Shown piece by piece: positions 1 through 8,295 of a stretch of DNA of 64,000 nt. The position numbers and the translations under genes are program-made. The notes under the pieces were generated by a model. That model did not search any database. It was not told where the DNA came from and was given only the letters and a program-made list of their open reading frames with translations. Source of the DNA: Acinetobacter sp. WCHA55 (GTDB lineage: Bacteria; Pseudomonadota; Gammaproteobacteria; Pseudomonadales; Moraxellaceae); contig NZ_CP032286.1 of the NCBI RefSeq assembly GCF_002165305.2, positions 620,001 through 684,000 on the forward strand. The letters run 5' to 3'. Position 1 is the stretch's first letter. Each line of letters starts with the position of its first letter.

Positions 1-173
1 TCTTGGTAGAGCTTAGTACCATCTTGGCGCATCAAAGTGATGAGTTTTCCAAGGGAGAGGGCGTTAGCCTCAAAAAGATATTGAAGTCGCTCCTCATCTG
101 AATATTGACTCAGAAGCTCAGGCTTTTGGATTTTAATCTGCTCTGCAAAATATTGTACTAAATCAAAAGCCAT
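1..173 (-). CDS. Hypothetical protein, 3' part outside window
   Basis: Only the first 57 codons lie in the window. The ATG at 171-173 opens an uninterrupted frame to the left edge, starting MAFDLVQYFAEQ. The visible part is soluble, rich in Leu, Gln and Glu, and has no signal peptide or membrane segment. It begins 17 bases after the sspB stop codon on the same strand, so it is probably the third gene of the sspA-sspB transcript. I do not recognise the family, and the missing C-terminus prevents a functional call. Confidence 0.6.
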   Translation of the reverse strand, partial: MAFDLVQYFAEQIKIQKPELLSQYSDEERLQYLFEANALSLGKLITLMRQDGTKLYQ

Positions 174-190
174 ATAATTACTCCATTTTA

Positions 191-622
191 TTAATCTAAT
201 AACCTTAAACTTGGTTTTTTCTTCGAGGGTTCAGTTTTTTCTTCATTGTCTGATTTTAAAGCATTTTGCTCACTTTGGGTATGATTGTCATATTCACTTG
301 GATCGAAGAACAAGCCTTGTCCATTTTCACGGGCATAAATGCCAATCACAGCATTAATTGGTACATAAATATCACGAGATACACCACCAAAACGTGCAGA
401 GAAGGTAATCGCATCGTTGCTCATATGTAGTGCATGTACGGCATGAGGGGTGATGTTTAAGACAATTTGCCCATCTTGAATAAACTGTTCGGGAACAAGC
501 GTATTGGGCTGGGTGGCATCGACCAATAAATGCGGTGTCAGTTGGTTATCACAAATCCATTCATAAATGGCGCGGGCTAAATATGGACGAGTCGGCGTAA
601 GGTTTAATTCTTGATCAGACAT
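191..622 (-). CDS. sspB: ClpXP protease specificity-enhancing factor SspB
   Basis: SspB is an adaptor that binds ssrA-tagged proteins from stalled ribosomes and delivers them to the ClpXP protease in the cytoplasm. The 143-residue product has the expected compact N-terminal substrate-binding domain (about 1-105, starting with the RPYLARAIYEW stretch), then an acidic flexible linker. The extreme C-terminus reads KKPSLRLLD, which resembles the short ClpX-binding tail known at the end of SspB proteins. It follows sspA after 8 bases on the same strand, the usual gammaproteobacterial pairing. Family assignment is firm; the tail function is inferred from known SspB proteins. Confidence 0.95.
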   Translation of the reverse strand: MSDQELNLTPTRPYLARAIYEWICDNQLTPHLLVDATQPNTLVPEQFIQDGQIVLNITPHAVHALHMSNDAITFSARFGGVSRDIYVPINAVIGIYARENGQGLFFDPSEYDNHTQSEQNALKSDNEEKTEPSKKKPSLRLLD

Positions 623-630
623 AATGTTCT

Positions 631-1284
631 CTACGGCTGTTTAAATTCAGATTGATAATGGTTTTTCTCCTGCAAAGTTAAAGACTTTAAAAATGCAGGG
701 CGACTAAAAATACGTTGGCAATATAAATATATTGGACGGCATTGCTGTTTAGGTAGATGCACGCCCATGCTGTTTAAGCGTAGAAAGATAGGGGCAAGCA
801 TGCAATCTAAAATGCTAAAGCTTTCCGACATGAAATAGGGGAAATGCTGAAACAATGGTGTTAGGGAAATGAGTGTATCTTTCAGTTTTTTTTGTGCATT
901 TAGTTTTGCTTTTTCATCAAGTGTATCTGGATGGCGCAACATCATATCGGCAAGCTTTAACCAATCTTGTTCAAAGCGCCAAATATACTGACGCTGTTCC
1001 GCACGAGGCATGGGGGCATCGGCATAGAGCTTGTTTTGACGATAACGATCGTCTAAATACTCAGAGATGATATTGGCATTGAATAGTTTTAAATCATTTT
1101 CAATCAACATCGGTAGCTGATTATAAGGGTTTAAGCTGGCGAGATCTTCATCATCTGCATCACTTAAAACTAAATGGTATTTGATTTGCTTCTCTGCAAG
1201 TACATAACGAATCCAATGGGAGCGAAAATCATCTGCATGGCTATACAGCGTAATTCCTTGAAGCGGAGTAGTTTCGACAGACAT
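631..1284 (-). CDS. sspA: Stringent starvation protein A (GST-fold RNA polymerase partner)
   Basis: SspA is a glutathione S-transferase-fold protein that binds RNA polymerase and alters transcription during starvation and acid stress. The 217-residue product has a thioredoxin-like N-terminal half (GITLYSHADDF at about 10-20, then the NPYNQLPML segment typical of GST folds, around residue 53) and an all-helical C-terminal half. It probably lacks GST catalysis, as known for SspA. It heads an apparent sspA-sspB operon, with rpsI and rplM upstream on the same strand. The petABC genes that sit between these pairs in many proteobacteria are absent. Confidence 0.95.
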   Translation of the reverse strand: MSVETTPLQGITLYSHADDFRSHWIRYVLAEKQIKYHLVLSDADDEDLASLNPYNQLPMLIENDLKLFNANIISEYLDDRYRQNKLYADAPMPRAEQRQYIWRFEQDWLKLADMMLRHPDTLDEKAKLNAQKKLKDTLISLTPLFQHFPYFMSESFSILDCMLAPIFLRLNSMGVHLPKQQCRPIYLYCQRIFSRPAFLKSLTLQEKNHYQSEFKQP

Positions 1285-1407
1285 ATTTCAAGAAACTAGG
1301 TGAAGTGAATCGGTTAGAATACTAAAAATAGCCAATAAAATCATCTTAACTTTAATATGCTTATACAATTGAACAACTTGGAAGAAATCAAAAATAAGGA
1401 TAGAACC

Positions 1408-1737
1408 ATGCTGCTTAGGTTCAGAATCACCCAATCGATTGCAGTGATTATATTAATGACTTCTATCTCAAGTAGTTATGCTCAAAATAAAGATGTAGTA
1501 GAACACGTAGATGTCGCGCAGTAGACTGCTGAATATGCCGCTTGTATTACTGATGAAACCTGTGATGTCGCTACCTCTGTATCTGAGGATGAGATGTATG
1601 GCGGTATTCAGCAAGAATATAAGGTAAAAGGCTGTAAGGTCACTGTTTATAATGATGGAGCTGTGAAAATGGTCGATGAGCAAACGGATGAGCCGTGTAA
1701 TGCACCACTTCCTAAAGATCATCAATTTTTAAAATAA
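1408..1737 (+). pseudogene. Small secreted cysteine protein interrupted by an amber codon
   Basis: A strong start (AAGGA about 8 bases before ATG 1408) opens a frame with a clear signal peptide (MLLRFRITQS onwards, hydrophobic core, predicted cut after SYA at residue 25). It meets a TAG at 1522-1524 (codon 39). The same frame continues without further stops to TAA 1735-1737, giving about 109 codons if TAG is read as an amino acid. The downstream part has four cysteines (contexts ACI, ETC, KGCK, EPC) and looks like a small disulfide-bonded periplasmic protein. The codon before TAG is CAG, so a single C-to-T change of a second CAG would explain it. The family is not recognised. Confidence 0.6.
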
Positions 1738-1812
1738 GCTGAAATATGTAACTAGAGGGATATCATACGAATAAAGCAGAATGCATGGACTTTAAAGTTG
1801 AAAATGACACAT

Positions 1813-1844
1813 AAAAAAAAGCCTTGGATAAACCAAGGCTTTTT
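1813..1844 (-). terminator. Rho-independent terminator of rplM-rpsI
   Basis: Hairpin with stem GCCTTGG/CCAAGGC and a short A-rich loop, flanked by A and T runs on both sides. It lies about 20 bases after the rpsI stop codon. It could also act in the + direction on the broken secreted-protein gene. Confidence 0.85.
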
Positions 1845-1863
1845 GTCCGATTCGGTAAACGAA

Positions 1864-2250
1864 TTAACGTTTAGAGAATTGAGGACGTTTACGAGCTTTA
1901 CGTAAACCAAGTTTCTTACGTTCAACTTCACGAGCATCACGAGTAACGAAACCAGCTTGACGAAGAGCAGGTTTAAGTGTTTCGTCAGAAGCGATCAACG
2001 CACGAGTAATACCGTGACGGATAGCGCCAGCTTGACCACCGATACCACCACCAGCAACAGTGATGTAAAGGTCATACTTTTCAGTAGCTTCAAGAAGCTC
2101 TAAAGGTTGACGAACAACCATACGAGCAGTTTCACGACCGAAGTATTGCTCAAGAGTACGGTTGTTAATTACGAGTTTGCCTGTACCAGCTGACAAGAAA
2201 ACACGTGCAGTTGCGGTCTTACGGCGACCTGTACCATAATTAGTAGCCAT
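1864..2250 (-). CDS. rpsI: 30S ribosomal protein S9
   Basis: S9 is a small-subunit head protein whose C-terminal tail reaches the P-site tRNA. The product has 128 residues, close to the usual 130. It starts [19 protein letters not shown] and ends in the universal SKR tail preceded by basic residues (RKARKRPQF), which contacts tRNA in known ribosomes. It follows rplM after 12 bases and ends just before a strong terminator, so the two form a two-gene operon as in other proteobacteria. Confidence 0.98.
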   Translation of the reverse strand: MATNYGTGRRKTATARVFLSAGTGKLVINNRTLEQYFGRETARMVVRQPLELLEATEKYDLYITVAGGGIGGQAGAIRHGITRALIASDETLKPALRQAGFVTRDAREVERKKLGLRKARKRPQFSKR

Positions 2251-2262
2251 GTGCTGTATCCC

Positions 2263-2691
2263 TTAGATGTCCAAAACTTGTGGCTGTTGAGCAGCGTGTG
2301 GATGCTCAGTACCTGCATACACTTTCATTTTCTTGATCATTGCATAACCAAGAGGACCTTTTGGTAACATACCTTTAACAGCTTTTTCTAAAACTGCTTC
2401 TGGTTTGTGAGCGATTAACTTTTCAAAGTTAGTCTCACGGATACCACCAGGGAAGCCAGTGTGGCGATAGTATTTTTTATCAAGTGCTTTTTTACCAGTC
2501 ACTTGAATTTCTTCAGCATTGATTACAACGATATAATCGCCAGTGTCAACGTGAGGAGTATAAGAAGTCTTGTGCTTACCACGTAGACGACGAGCGATTT
2601 CAGTCGCAAGGCGACCTAAAGTTTTGCCAGAAGCATCAACAACGTACCAGTCGTGTTGAACTTCAGCAGGCTTAGCGCTGAGAGTTTTCAT
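2263..2691 (-). CDS. rplM: 50S ribosomal protein L13
   Basis: L13 is an early-assembly protein of the large subunit. The product is 142 residues, the same length as the E. coli protein. It starts [20 protein letters not shown] and carries the characteristic HTGFPGG and GMLPKGPLG segments in the middle. It is the first gene of the rplM-rpsI operon, read leftwards. In E. coli L13 represses its own messenger. Whether that holds here cannot be judged from the sequence, although there is a long non-coding stretch upstream. Confidence 0.98.
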   Translation of the reverse strand: MKTLSAKPAEVQHDWYVVDASGKTLGRLATEIARRLRGKHKTSYTPHVDTGDYIVVINAEEIQVTGKKALDKKYYRHTGFPGGIRETNFEKLIAHKPEAVLEKAVKGMLPKGPLGYAMIKKMKVYAGTEHPHAAQQPQVLDI

Positions 2692-3229
2692 TAAACCACT
2701 ACCTATTATAGTTGGTTTGGACTATGGAATCTGTCCAAACAAAAGGAGACGCGATTCTAAACGAAGTTGTTCGGAATCACAAATGAAAATATGAAATTTC
2801 AAGTGCCGTATTTTACGATATTCCGCACTATAAAGGAAGAGATTAAAGTTTATTCTTTTATTTAAATCATGAGGAAATTGGAGTGAATCGAAAATAAAAG
2901 CGGAGAGTTGTCGCTATTATCAAATTTGAAACATATTTTTATAATCTAAGATATGATATTGCTTATGAATTTTATAAAAGTGACAGTTGGAAATTTGTCC
3001 AAGAATGGGTGATTTTTCTTTATAAAGTACCAAATTCCCCGCTTCAATTTTGAAATCGCTCGATTAAACAAGTTTCACTGTTTCATTTTCTACAGAGGGT
3101 ATTCTAGCTCAAGAGCCATATCGACATGCTTAAAAAATGTCAGCCGATAGATAGGTCTTGAGTTCATCGTTACATGATGTGCTTTGATATACGTTGTATA
3201 ATATTGCATGCCTTCTATTTGAGTTAGCT
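2692..3229. other. 538-bp intergenic region between rplM and pdxA
   Basis: AT-rich, between divergent genes. It must hold the rplM promoter (leftwards) and the pdxA promoter (rightwards). A good -10 element TATAAT sits at 3197-3202, about 28 bases before the pdxA ATG, without a convincing -35. One short stretch (about 2905-3055) reads as peptide for about 50 codons but has no start codon. I see no supported gene. Confidence 0.5.
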
Positions 3230-4198
3230 ATGCTTCCTTTATATGTCACCAGTGGCGAACCTGCTGGAATTGGTCCAGATATTTGTTTGAGCCTTGCAGG
3301 GCGGGTAGATGAACGCCCCATTGTTGTTTTGGCTGATCTGAACTTGTTAGCTAAGCGCGCAGAGAAATTGGGAATCGACATAGAACTCATTGAATATGTA
3401 GGGCAAAAGACGTCATCGGCTCCGAGACAGCTCTATGTTGAGCATGTGCCCTTGAACCAAGCTGTGGTATTAGGTGAATTAAACCCAAGCAATGCGTCCT
3501 ATGTCTTAGAACAGTTACGACGTTCGGCCGATTATGCCATGTCTGGGAAAAGTGTAGGTGTTGCAACTGCACCTGTACAAAAGTCAGTCATCAATGATGC
3601 TGGCATTCACTTTAGTGGACATACCGAATACTACCAAGAGTTTGCTGGGGTGGAACGTGTGGTGATGATGCTTGCAACCAAGACGTTGCGTGTCGCGCTA
3701 GCGACTACACATTTACCTTTGAGAGCTGTGCCTGATGCAATTACCAAAGAGCGACTGCATCAAGTGATTGATATTTTAATTCAAGATTTAAAAAGCAAAT
3801 TCAAAAAAGAGCATCCGCACATTTTAGTGTGTGGCTTAAACCCACACGCAGGAGAGGATGGCTATTTGGGTATGGAGGAAATTGAGGTGATTAATCCCGT
3901 GCTAGAAAGCTACCGTGCTCAAGGCATAAATATGAGCCTGAGTTTGCCTGCCGACACTTTATTTACCCCTGAAAACTTAAAAGATGCCGATGCTGTTTTG
4001 GCGATGTATCACGATCAGGGCTTACCTGTGTTAAAATCGCAAGGGTTTGGTGAAGCCATTAATATTACTTTGGGCTTGCCGTTTATTCGTACCTCAGTTG
4101 ATCATGGCACAGCTCTCTCCCTCGCAGGCACAGGTCTTGCGAAAAGCTCAAGCCTCCAGGTTGCTGTTGATTTAGCGTTAGAATTAGCTCGTCACTAA
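3230..4198 (+). CDS. pdxA: 4-hydroxythreonine-4-phosphate dehydrogenase PdxA
   Basis: PdxA oxidises 4-phosphohydroxy-L-threonine in the DXP-dependent pathway to pyridoxal 5'-phosphate. The 322-residue product begins MLPLYVTSGEPAGIGPD. Three conserved histidine segments expected to bind the divalent metal are visible (FSGHTEYY, GLNPHAGE, MYHDQGLP). I chose ATG 3230 because the family starts right before the TSGEPAGIGP motif. The frame is also open further upstream from a TTG at 3194, which would add an unlikely 12-residue extension. It leads a run with rsmA and apaH, a classic arrangement, but without surA upstream. Confidence 0.95.
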   Translation: MLPLYVTSGEPAGIGPDICLSLAGRVDERPIVVLADLNLLAKRAEKLGIDIELIEYVGQKTSSAPRQLYVEHVPLNQAVVLGELNPSNASYVLEQLRRSADYAMSGKSVGVATAPVQKSVINDAGIHFSGHTEYYQEFAGVERVVMMLATKTLRVALATTHLPLRAVPDAITKERLHQVIDILIQDLKSKFKKEHPHILVCGLNPHAGEDGYLGMEEIEVINPVLESYRAQGINMSLSLPADTLFTPENLKDADAVLAMYHDQGLPVLKSQGFGEAINITLGLPFIRTSVDHGTALSLAGTGLAKSSSLQVAVDLALELARH

Positions 4199-4230
4199 TG
4201 TTCAGTGATTAACTCACGTTGGAAAATTTT

Positions 4231-5043
4231 ATGTATCAAATTAATGCCTTAAACCCTAAAGATGAAGGGCACCATACGCGTAAGCGTTTTGGGCAAAACT
4301 TCTTACATGACCAACGTGTGATTGCCAAGATTGTACGTTCAGTTGCACCTCGTTCAGGGGATAACATTGTGGAAATTGGCCCGGGTTTGGCAGCCTTAAC
4401 TTCTCCATTGATTGGCGAATGTGACGCACTCACGGTGGTCGAATTAGACCGTGATTTGGCGGCAGGTTTACCGGGGCGTGTGCCACATCCTGAACGTTTA
4501 ACCATTATTGAAACGGATGCACTGAAGTACGACTTCACTAATCTATTTGAAGATGGTCGCCCTTTACGAGTTGTGGGTAATTTGCCGTATAACATCTCGA
4601 CGCCACTTTTGTTTCACCTCTTGGAGTTTGGTGACAAAGTTAAAGACATGCACTTTATGCTACAAAAAGAAGTGGTGGATCGTATTACGGCTGCTCCAAA
4701 TAGCAAAGAGTATGGTCGTTTGTCGGTGATGATTCAGTATTTCTGTAAACCTACGTTCTTGTTTGAAGTACCGCCGGGTTCATTTAACCCACCACCTAAA
4801 GTGACTTCTGCGGTGTTCCGTTTAGAGCCGTATGCAGTTAAGCCGATTGTGGCAAAAAATGAAAAAGCTTTGGCACGGTTGGTATCGCATGTCTTTACCC
4901 AGCGCCGTAAAACTTTGCGTAATAGCTTAAAAGGTATGTTGGTTGAAGATGGCTTTGAACAAGCAGGTGTTGATCCGATGGCGCGCCCAGAGACTTTAAC
5001 ACTGGCTCAATTTGTGGCATTAGCAGATCAAATGGTGGCTTAA
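4231..5043 (+). CDS. rsmA: 16S rRNA (A1518/A1519) dimethyltransferase RsmA (KsgA)
   Basis: RsmA dimethylates two adjacent adenines in the 3' terminal helix of 16S rRNA late in 30S assembly. Loss of this activity gives kasugamycin resistance in other bacteria. The 270-residue product shows the N-terminal RKRFGQNFLHD signature, the SAM-binding motif VEIGPGLAALT, and the catalytic NLPYNIS motif. ATG 4231 fits the family start better than the in-frame TTG at 4219. It follows pdxA by 32 bases and precedes apaH by one base, so the three are probably cotranscribed. Confidence 0.96.
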   Translation: MYQINALNPKDEGHHTRKRFGQNFLHDQRVIAKIVRSVAPRSGDNIVEIGPGLAALTSPLIGECDALTVVELDRDLAAGLPGRVPHPERLTIIETDALKYDFTNLFEDGRPLRVVGNLPYNISTPLLFHLLEFGDKVKDMHFMLQKEVVDRITAAPNSKEYGRLSVMIQYFCKPTFLFEVPPGSFNPPPKVTSAVFRLEPYAVKPIVAKNEKALARLVSHVFTQRRKTLRNSLKGMLVEDGFEQAGVDPMARPETLTLAQFVALADQMVA

Positions 5044-5044
5044 G

Positions 5045-5893
5045 GTGGCAGGTGCAGAGATTCGATACAATTATGTCATTGGTGATGTGCAGGGTTGTTT
5101 TGAAGCACTCAAAGCCTTGCTAAAGACCATTCAGTTTGATCCTGACCAAGATTTTATTTGGTTTGCAGGGGATTTGGTTGCTCGTGGTGAAAACTCATTG
5201 GGTGCCTTACGCTTTATTAAAAAATTAGTAGAGCGCAAGGCGGCTGCAACAGTTTTAGGCAATCATGATTTAACTTTGCTGGCGGCTGCACGTGGCATTA
5301 AAACCATCAAAGATAAAGATAACATTCGTGATGTGATTGATGCGATTGATAGTGATGATTTGATTGATTGGTTGCGTAAACAACCCTTGTGTGTGTTTCC
5401 AAATGCAACGACAGTTCTGACGCATGCAGGCATTCCAACCAACTGGACAGCAGAACAGGCTGCTGCTTTGGCGGCAGAAGTTGAGGCGGTCATTGCCGCG
5501 GATGATTTTGATGTTGTCGATGCCTTTTTAAAAGACATGTATGGCAAAGAACCTACCTTGTGGTCGGATGAACTCACGGGCAACGCGCGTTTACGCTGTA
5601 TCGTGAATTATTTGACCCGTATGCGTTTAACCGATAGTGCTGGGCGTTTGGAGTTTAGTTTCAAGGACTCACTTAGCGACCCAATGCCTGAAGGATTCAA
5701 ACCATGGTTTGACTTCGTTTCGCAAGCAGCGCAAACCCATAAAGTAGTGTTTGGTCACTGGGCCGCTTTACAAGGCAAAACCATTTCGGATTCGATTCAA
5801 AATGTAGATGGCGGTTGTGTCTGGGGACATCAATTAATGGCTTACCGTTTAGAAGATGAAAGCTTATTTGCCGTTGATAATCCAGTTCAATAG
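5045..5893 (+). CDS. apaH: Symmetrical bis(5'-nucleosyl)-tetraphosphatase ApaH
   Basis: ApaH cleaves Ap4A and related dinucleotides into two nucleoside diphosphates and also removes Np4 caps from RNA. The 282-residue product uses a GTG start directly after the rsmA stop, indicating translational coupling. The metallophosphatase blocks are all present: GDVQGC near the N-terminus, GDLVARG, GNHD, HAGI and the late GHWAAL. The first block has Gln where E. coli has His, a variant I recall from other gammaproteobacterial ApaH proteins. The apaG gene that usually lies between rsmA and apaH is missing here. Confidence 0.95.
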   Translation: MAGAEIRYNYVIGDVQGCFEALKALLKTIQFDPDQDFIWFAGDLVARGENSLGALRFIKKLVERKAAATVLGNHDLTLLAAARGIKTIKDKDNIRDVIDAIDSDDLIDWLRKQPLCVFPNATTVLTHAGIPTNWTAEQAAALAAEVEAVIAADDFDVVDAFLKDMYGKEPTLWSDELTGNARLRCIVNYLTRMRLTDSAGRLEFSFKDSLSDPMPEGFKPWFDFVSQAAQTHKVVFGHWAALQGKTISDSIQNVDGGCVWGHQLMAYRLEDESLFAVDNPVQ

Positions 5894-5903
5894 CTCATGC
5901 ATT

Positions 5904-5932
5904 AAAAAAGCCACGAAGTTCGTGGCTTTTTT
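5904..5932. terminator. Bidirectional terminator between apaH and a DUF2147 gene
   Basis: Stem GCCACG/CGTGGC with a 5-base loop, flanked by A6 on the left and T6 on the right. It sits 10 bases after the apaH stop and 5 bases from the end of the convergent gene, so it can serve both. Confidence 0.88.
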
Positions 5933-5936
5933 ATTC

Positions 5937-6386
5937 TTAGTCGATTCTTAACCAGGTTTGGTTACGACCTAAGGCAGAAACACCAATGTATGCACGTAGG
6001 GAAAGTCGCTTTCCTGTGGCATTCAGCTTCATTTTGGCATCATAGAGTTTGCCTGATAATGGATCAATCACACGACCTTTTTCATAGTTGTTGGTGCCGT
6101 CCACATGCTTTAAGCCTTTAATAATATCCATACCTAAAATTGGTTTGTTGGTATATGGGGGAGGGCAATTCACACAAGTTTCTTTTGGTGTATAACCTGG
6201 GCGTGGTGTAATTTTTACAATTTTTCCAGTGTAAGTGTTATTCGATTCTTTTCGAATTTCGATAATGGCTTTTGGTGAGCCTGATTTATCATCAATTTGT
6301 TGCCATGTTCCTGTTAAGTCCTGTGCAAATGCTCCCCCGCAAAGCATGGACAATGTTAATCCCGCGAAAAAAAACTTACTTTTCAT
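5937..6386 (-). CDS. Secreted DUF2147 family protein (copy 1)
   Basis: The function of this family is not established. The 149-residue product has a clean signal peptide (MKSKFFFAGLTLSML, cut after FAQ near residue 22), followed directly by the DUF2147 opening DLTGTWQQ. The family hallmark segment CVNCPPPYTNKPILGMD lies in the middle, and the protein ends in the conserved SALGRNQTW region. It is probably a soluble periplasmic beta-barrel-like protein. A close paralogue lies at 6665-7108 on the same strand, so the pair looks like a tandem duplication. The 278-base gap suggests separate promoters. Confidence 0.85.
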   Translation of the reverse strand: MKSKFFFAGLTLSMLCGGAFAQDLTGTWQQIDDKSGSPKAIIEIRKESNNTYTGKIVKITPRPGYTPKETCVNCPPPYTNKPILGMDIIKGLKHVDGTNNYEKGRVIDPLSGKLYDAKMKLNATGKRLSLRAYIGVSALGRNQTWLRID

Positions 6387-6664
6387 ATAAGGTTCTCTAT
6401 AGTTTCACAAAAAGATATCCAAGACACAGAAAAATAAACAGTTTGCACAAGGCAAACTGTTTTGTGTTTAGATATGAGTTAGGCAGTTGCCTTTAAAAAT
6501 TGAAAAATCATACATGCTTAGCTGAAACTCTTTTATTCATTGAATTTGAAACAATCAGGCTAAGTTTAATGCAATGTATGAGTGACTCAGTGATGGTCTA
6601 CAATATCTAAAAGAATCTATCAAGTGATGGCGTAGACCAAGCCTGTCCAATAATAGAACTTAGA

Positions 6665-7108
6665 TTATTCTCGAATCCAAGTTTGGCTGCGACCTAGAGC
6701 CGATATGCCCACGTATCCTCGCAAGGTTAAGCGTTTACCATTCGAACTGAGTTTTGCTTTACAGCTATAAATATTACCAGACAGCGGATCGATGATTTTT
6801 CCACCCGTGTAATTTGTATCACCGCTGTGTTTCAAACCTTTCATCACATCCATGCCTAAAATGGGCTTATTGGTATACGGCGCAGGGCAATTAATACAAG
6901 TTTCTTTTGGTGTATACCCCGGACGAGGCGTTACTTTGACGACCTTAGCGGTATATGTCCCATTTGATTCTTTACGAATATCAAGGATGGCTTTTGACGA
7001 CCCAGTTTTGTCATCAATATTTTTCCAAGTGCCGCTAATATCTTCAGCGAAAGCTGTACTACCCATAACGGTTGTAGCGAATGCGATTGCAAGTGTCAAT
7101 TTGCTCAT
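6665..7108 (-). CDS. Secreted DUF2147 family protein (copy 2)
   Basis: Paralogue of the neighbouring gene at 5937-6386 with the same plan: signal peptide (MSKLTLAIAFATTVMG, cut after FAE), DISGTW opening, CINCPAPYTNKPILGMD block and SALGRSQTW end. I chose the ATG at 7106-7108 because AAAGGA lies 8 bases upstream. A TTG two codons earlier is in frame but overlaps that site. It differs from copy 1 by an extra cysteine late in the protein (IYSCKAKL). Length 147 residues. Function unknown, periplasm likely. Confidence 0.85.
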   Translation of the reverse strand: MSKLTLAIAFATTVMGSTAFAEDISGTWKNIDDKTGSSKAILDIRKESNGTYTAKVVKVTPRPGYTPKETCINCPAPYTNKPILGMDVMKGLKHSGDTNYTGGKIIDPLSGNIYSCKAKLSSNGKRLTLRGYVGISALGRSQTWIRE

Positions 7109-7195
7109 GAACAAAATCCTTTTATCATTTAATCAACGACAAACTCATCTTAAGTCGATTTTTTAAACAATACAATTGTTTATGTGAGGAACATA

Positions 7196-7870
7196 TCACA
7201 TTTTTTGCAAGTATAGAATAAACAACGGTAGCCAGATTGCTGTAAACACCGCATTGACAGCCATTCCAAAGGCTGCATAACGTCCAGCAATACTTCCCCG
7301 TTGCCATGCTTGAGCTGTACCGATGGCATGAGCTGCAAGACCTAGCGCTAAGCCCGATGCTCGTTCGTCATTAATATGTTTAAGGATCAGTGGTGAAAAT
7401 GCAGCACCAATTACACCGGATAAAATTACGATTAAAATAGCCAGACTCACAGGGGCTTGTAGCAGTGTTGCAATGTTAATCGCAATTGGCGTTGTGACTG
7501 CACGTGTAGCAAACGCCATAATGGTGGGGTCGGATAAATGTAGTAGATAAGCCAGTCCCATCGGCAGTCCGACCGCACTAATACTTGCAAAGACCAAAAT
7601 GCCTACCACTGCTTTGAGCGGGAGATCGTCATAGCGCATAGCAGCTAATGGAATGGCTAACGCGACCGTCACATAACCGAGCAGATGGTTAAATACTGGA
7701 TTTACTTGTGCCATATATTGCTCATACGGAATGTTTAACAACAATAGCAGGACAATCACAAAACACATGCCAAAAACAATCACGGGAATTTGTGGCAGTT
7801 TCTTGTTGAATGGCTTTGCTAGTAAATAGGCAACAAGGGTTAGAAAAAAACCGAAAATAATGGGAATCAT
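7196..7870 (-). CDS. LrgB/CidB family membrane protein
   Basis: LrgB-family proteins are multi-helix inner-membrane proteins paired with small holin-like LrgA/CidA proteins. Roles in murein hydrolase control, overflow metabolite export and cell lysis have been proposed. The 224-residue product is almost entirely hydrophobic. It has the family-typical GLPMGLAYLLHL and ATRAVTTPIAI segments and the AAHAIGTAQAW motif near the C-terminus. I chose ATG 7868-7870 (MIPIIFGFF), since an earlier in-frame start would put a polar tail before the first helix. It lies 10 bases after the LrgA-like gene, so the two form an operon. Confidence 0.88.
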   Translation of the reverse strand: MIPIIFGFFLTLVAYLLAKPFNKKLPQIPVIVFGMCFVIVLLLLLNIPYEQYMAQVNPVFNHLLGYVTVALAIPLAAMRYDDLPLKAVVGILVFASISAVGLPMGLAYLLHLSDPTIMAFATRAVTTPIAINIATLLQAPVSLAILIVILSGVIGAAFSPLILKHINDERASGLALGLAAHAIGTAQAWQRGSIAGRYAAFGMAVNAVFTAIWLPLFILYLQKM

Positions 7871-7880
7871 GTGCCTACTC

Positions 7881-8252
7881 CTAAAGCCATTTCTTAGACA
7901 TTTTTGCGTAAACCCACAGTGGAATGAGTGTGCTGACAAATAGCACCACTAAAAACATTGGGATTTCACTGCCTAAATGCGTCATCATCAGTAGAGAACC
8001 TGCACTGATAGGTAGAAAAGCAAAGGCACTTTCTTTCATGATTTTATTGTTGGTATCGACCAAACGTGCTGGAATTTTATGAAATTTTCTCCAACCTAAA
8101 AGGACGATTAATAAACTAATGAGTCCAATTAAATTGCCCAGTTCAGGATGTCCAAAACGTCCAGTGATCCACACAGCCACTTCACGAAAGATGATGATCA
8201 GGGCAACAGTGCCGATCCATGCTTTCCAATCAACAGTTTTTATCCATTCCAT
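7881..8252 (-). CDS. LrgA/CidA-type holin-like membrane protein
   Basis: Small protein of 123 residues with four predicted membrane helices, matching the LrgA/CidA family. The segment FLPISAGSLLM in the third quarter resembles the FvP.gvG. block of that family. It is encoded directly upstream of the LrgB-like gene, the canonical order. In Staphylococcus the pair modulates lysis. In Gram-negatives a role in organic-acid or pyruvate handling has been suggested, and the sequence does not decide between these. No LytTR or LysR regulator lies next to it. Confidence 0.82.
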   Translation of the reverse strand: MEWIKTVDWKAWIGTVALIIIFREVAVWITGRFGHPELGNLIGLISLLIVLLGWRKFHKIPARLVDTNNKIMKESAFAFLPISAGSLLMMTHLGSEIPMFLVVLFVSTLIPLWVYAKMSKKWL

Positions 8253-8295
8253 TTTATTCTGTCATTAACATTTTACTTATCACGTTTTAACCGAT

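Noticed and set aside
2905..3055. A peptide-like stretch (DIAYEFYKSDSWKFVQEW) that could be a gene remnant
   Set aside because: No start codon, stop shortly upstream, and only about 50 codons. Chance is an adequate explanation.
4236..4595. Long open frames on the strand opposite rsmA and several other genes (for example opposite acnD and the PQQ dehydrogenase)
   Set aside because: They are shadows produced by codon bias of the real genes. No ribosome sites or family features.
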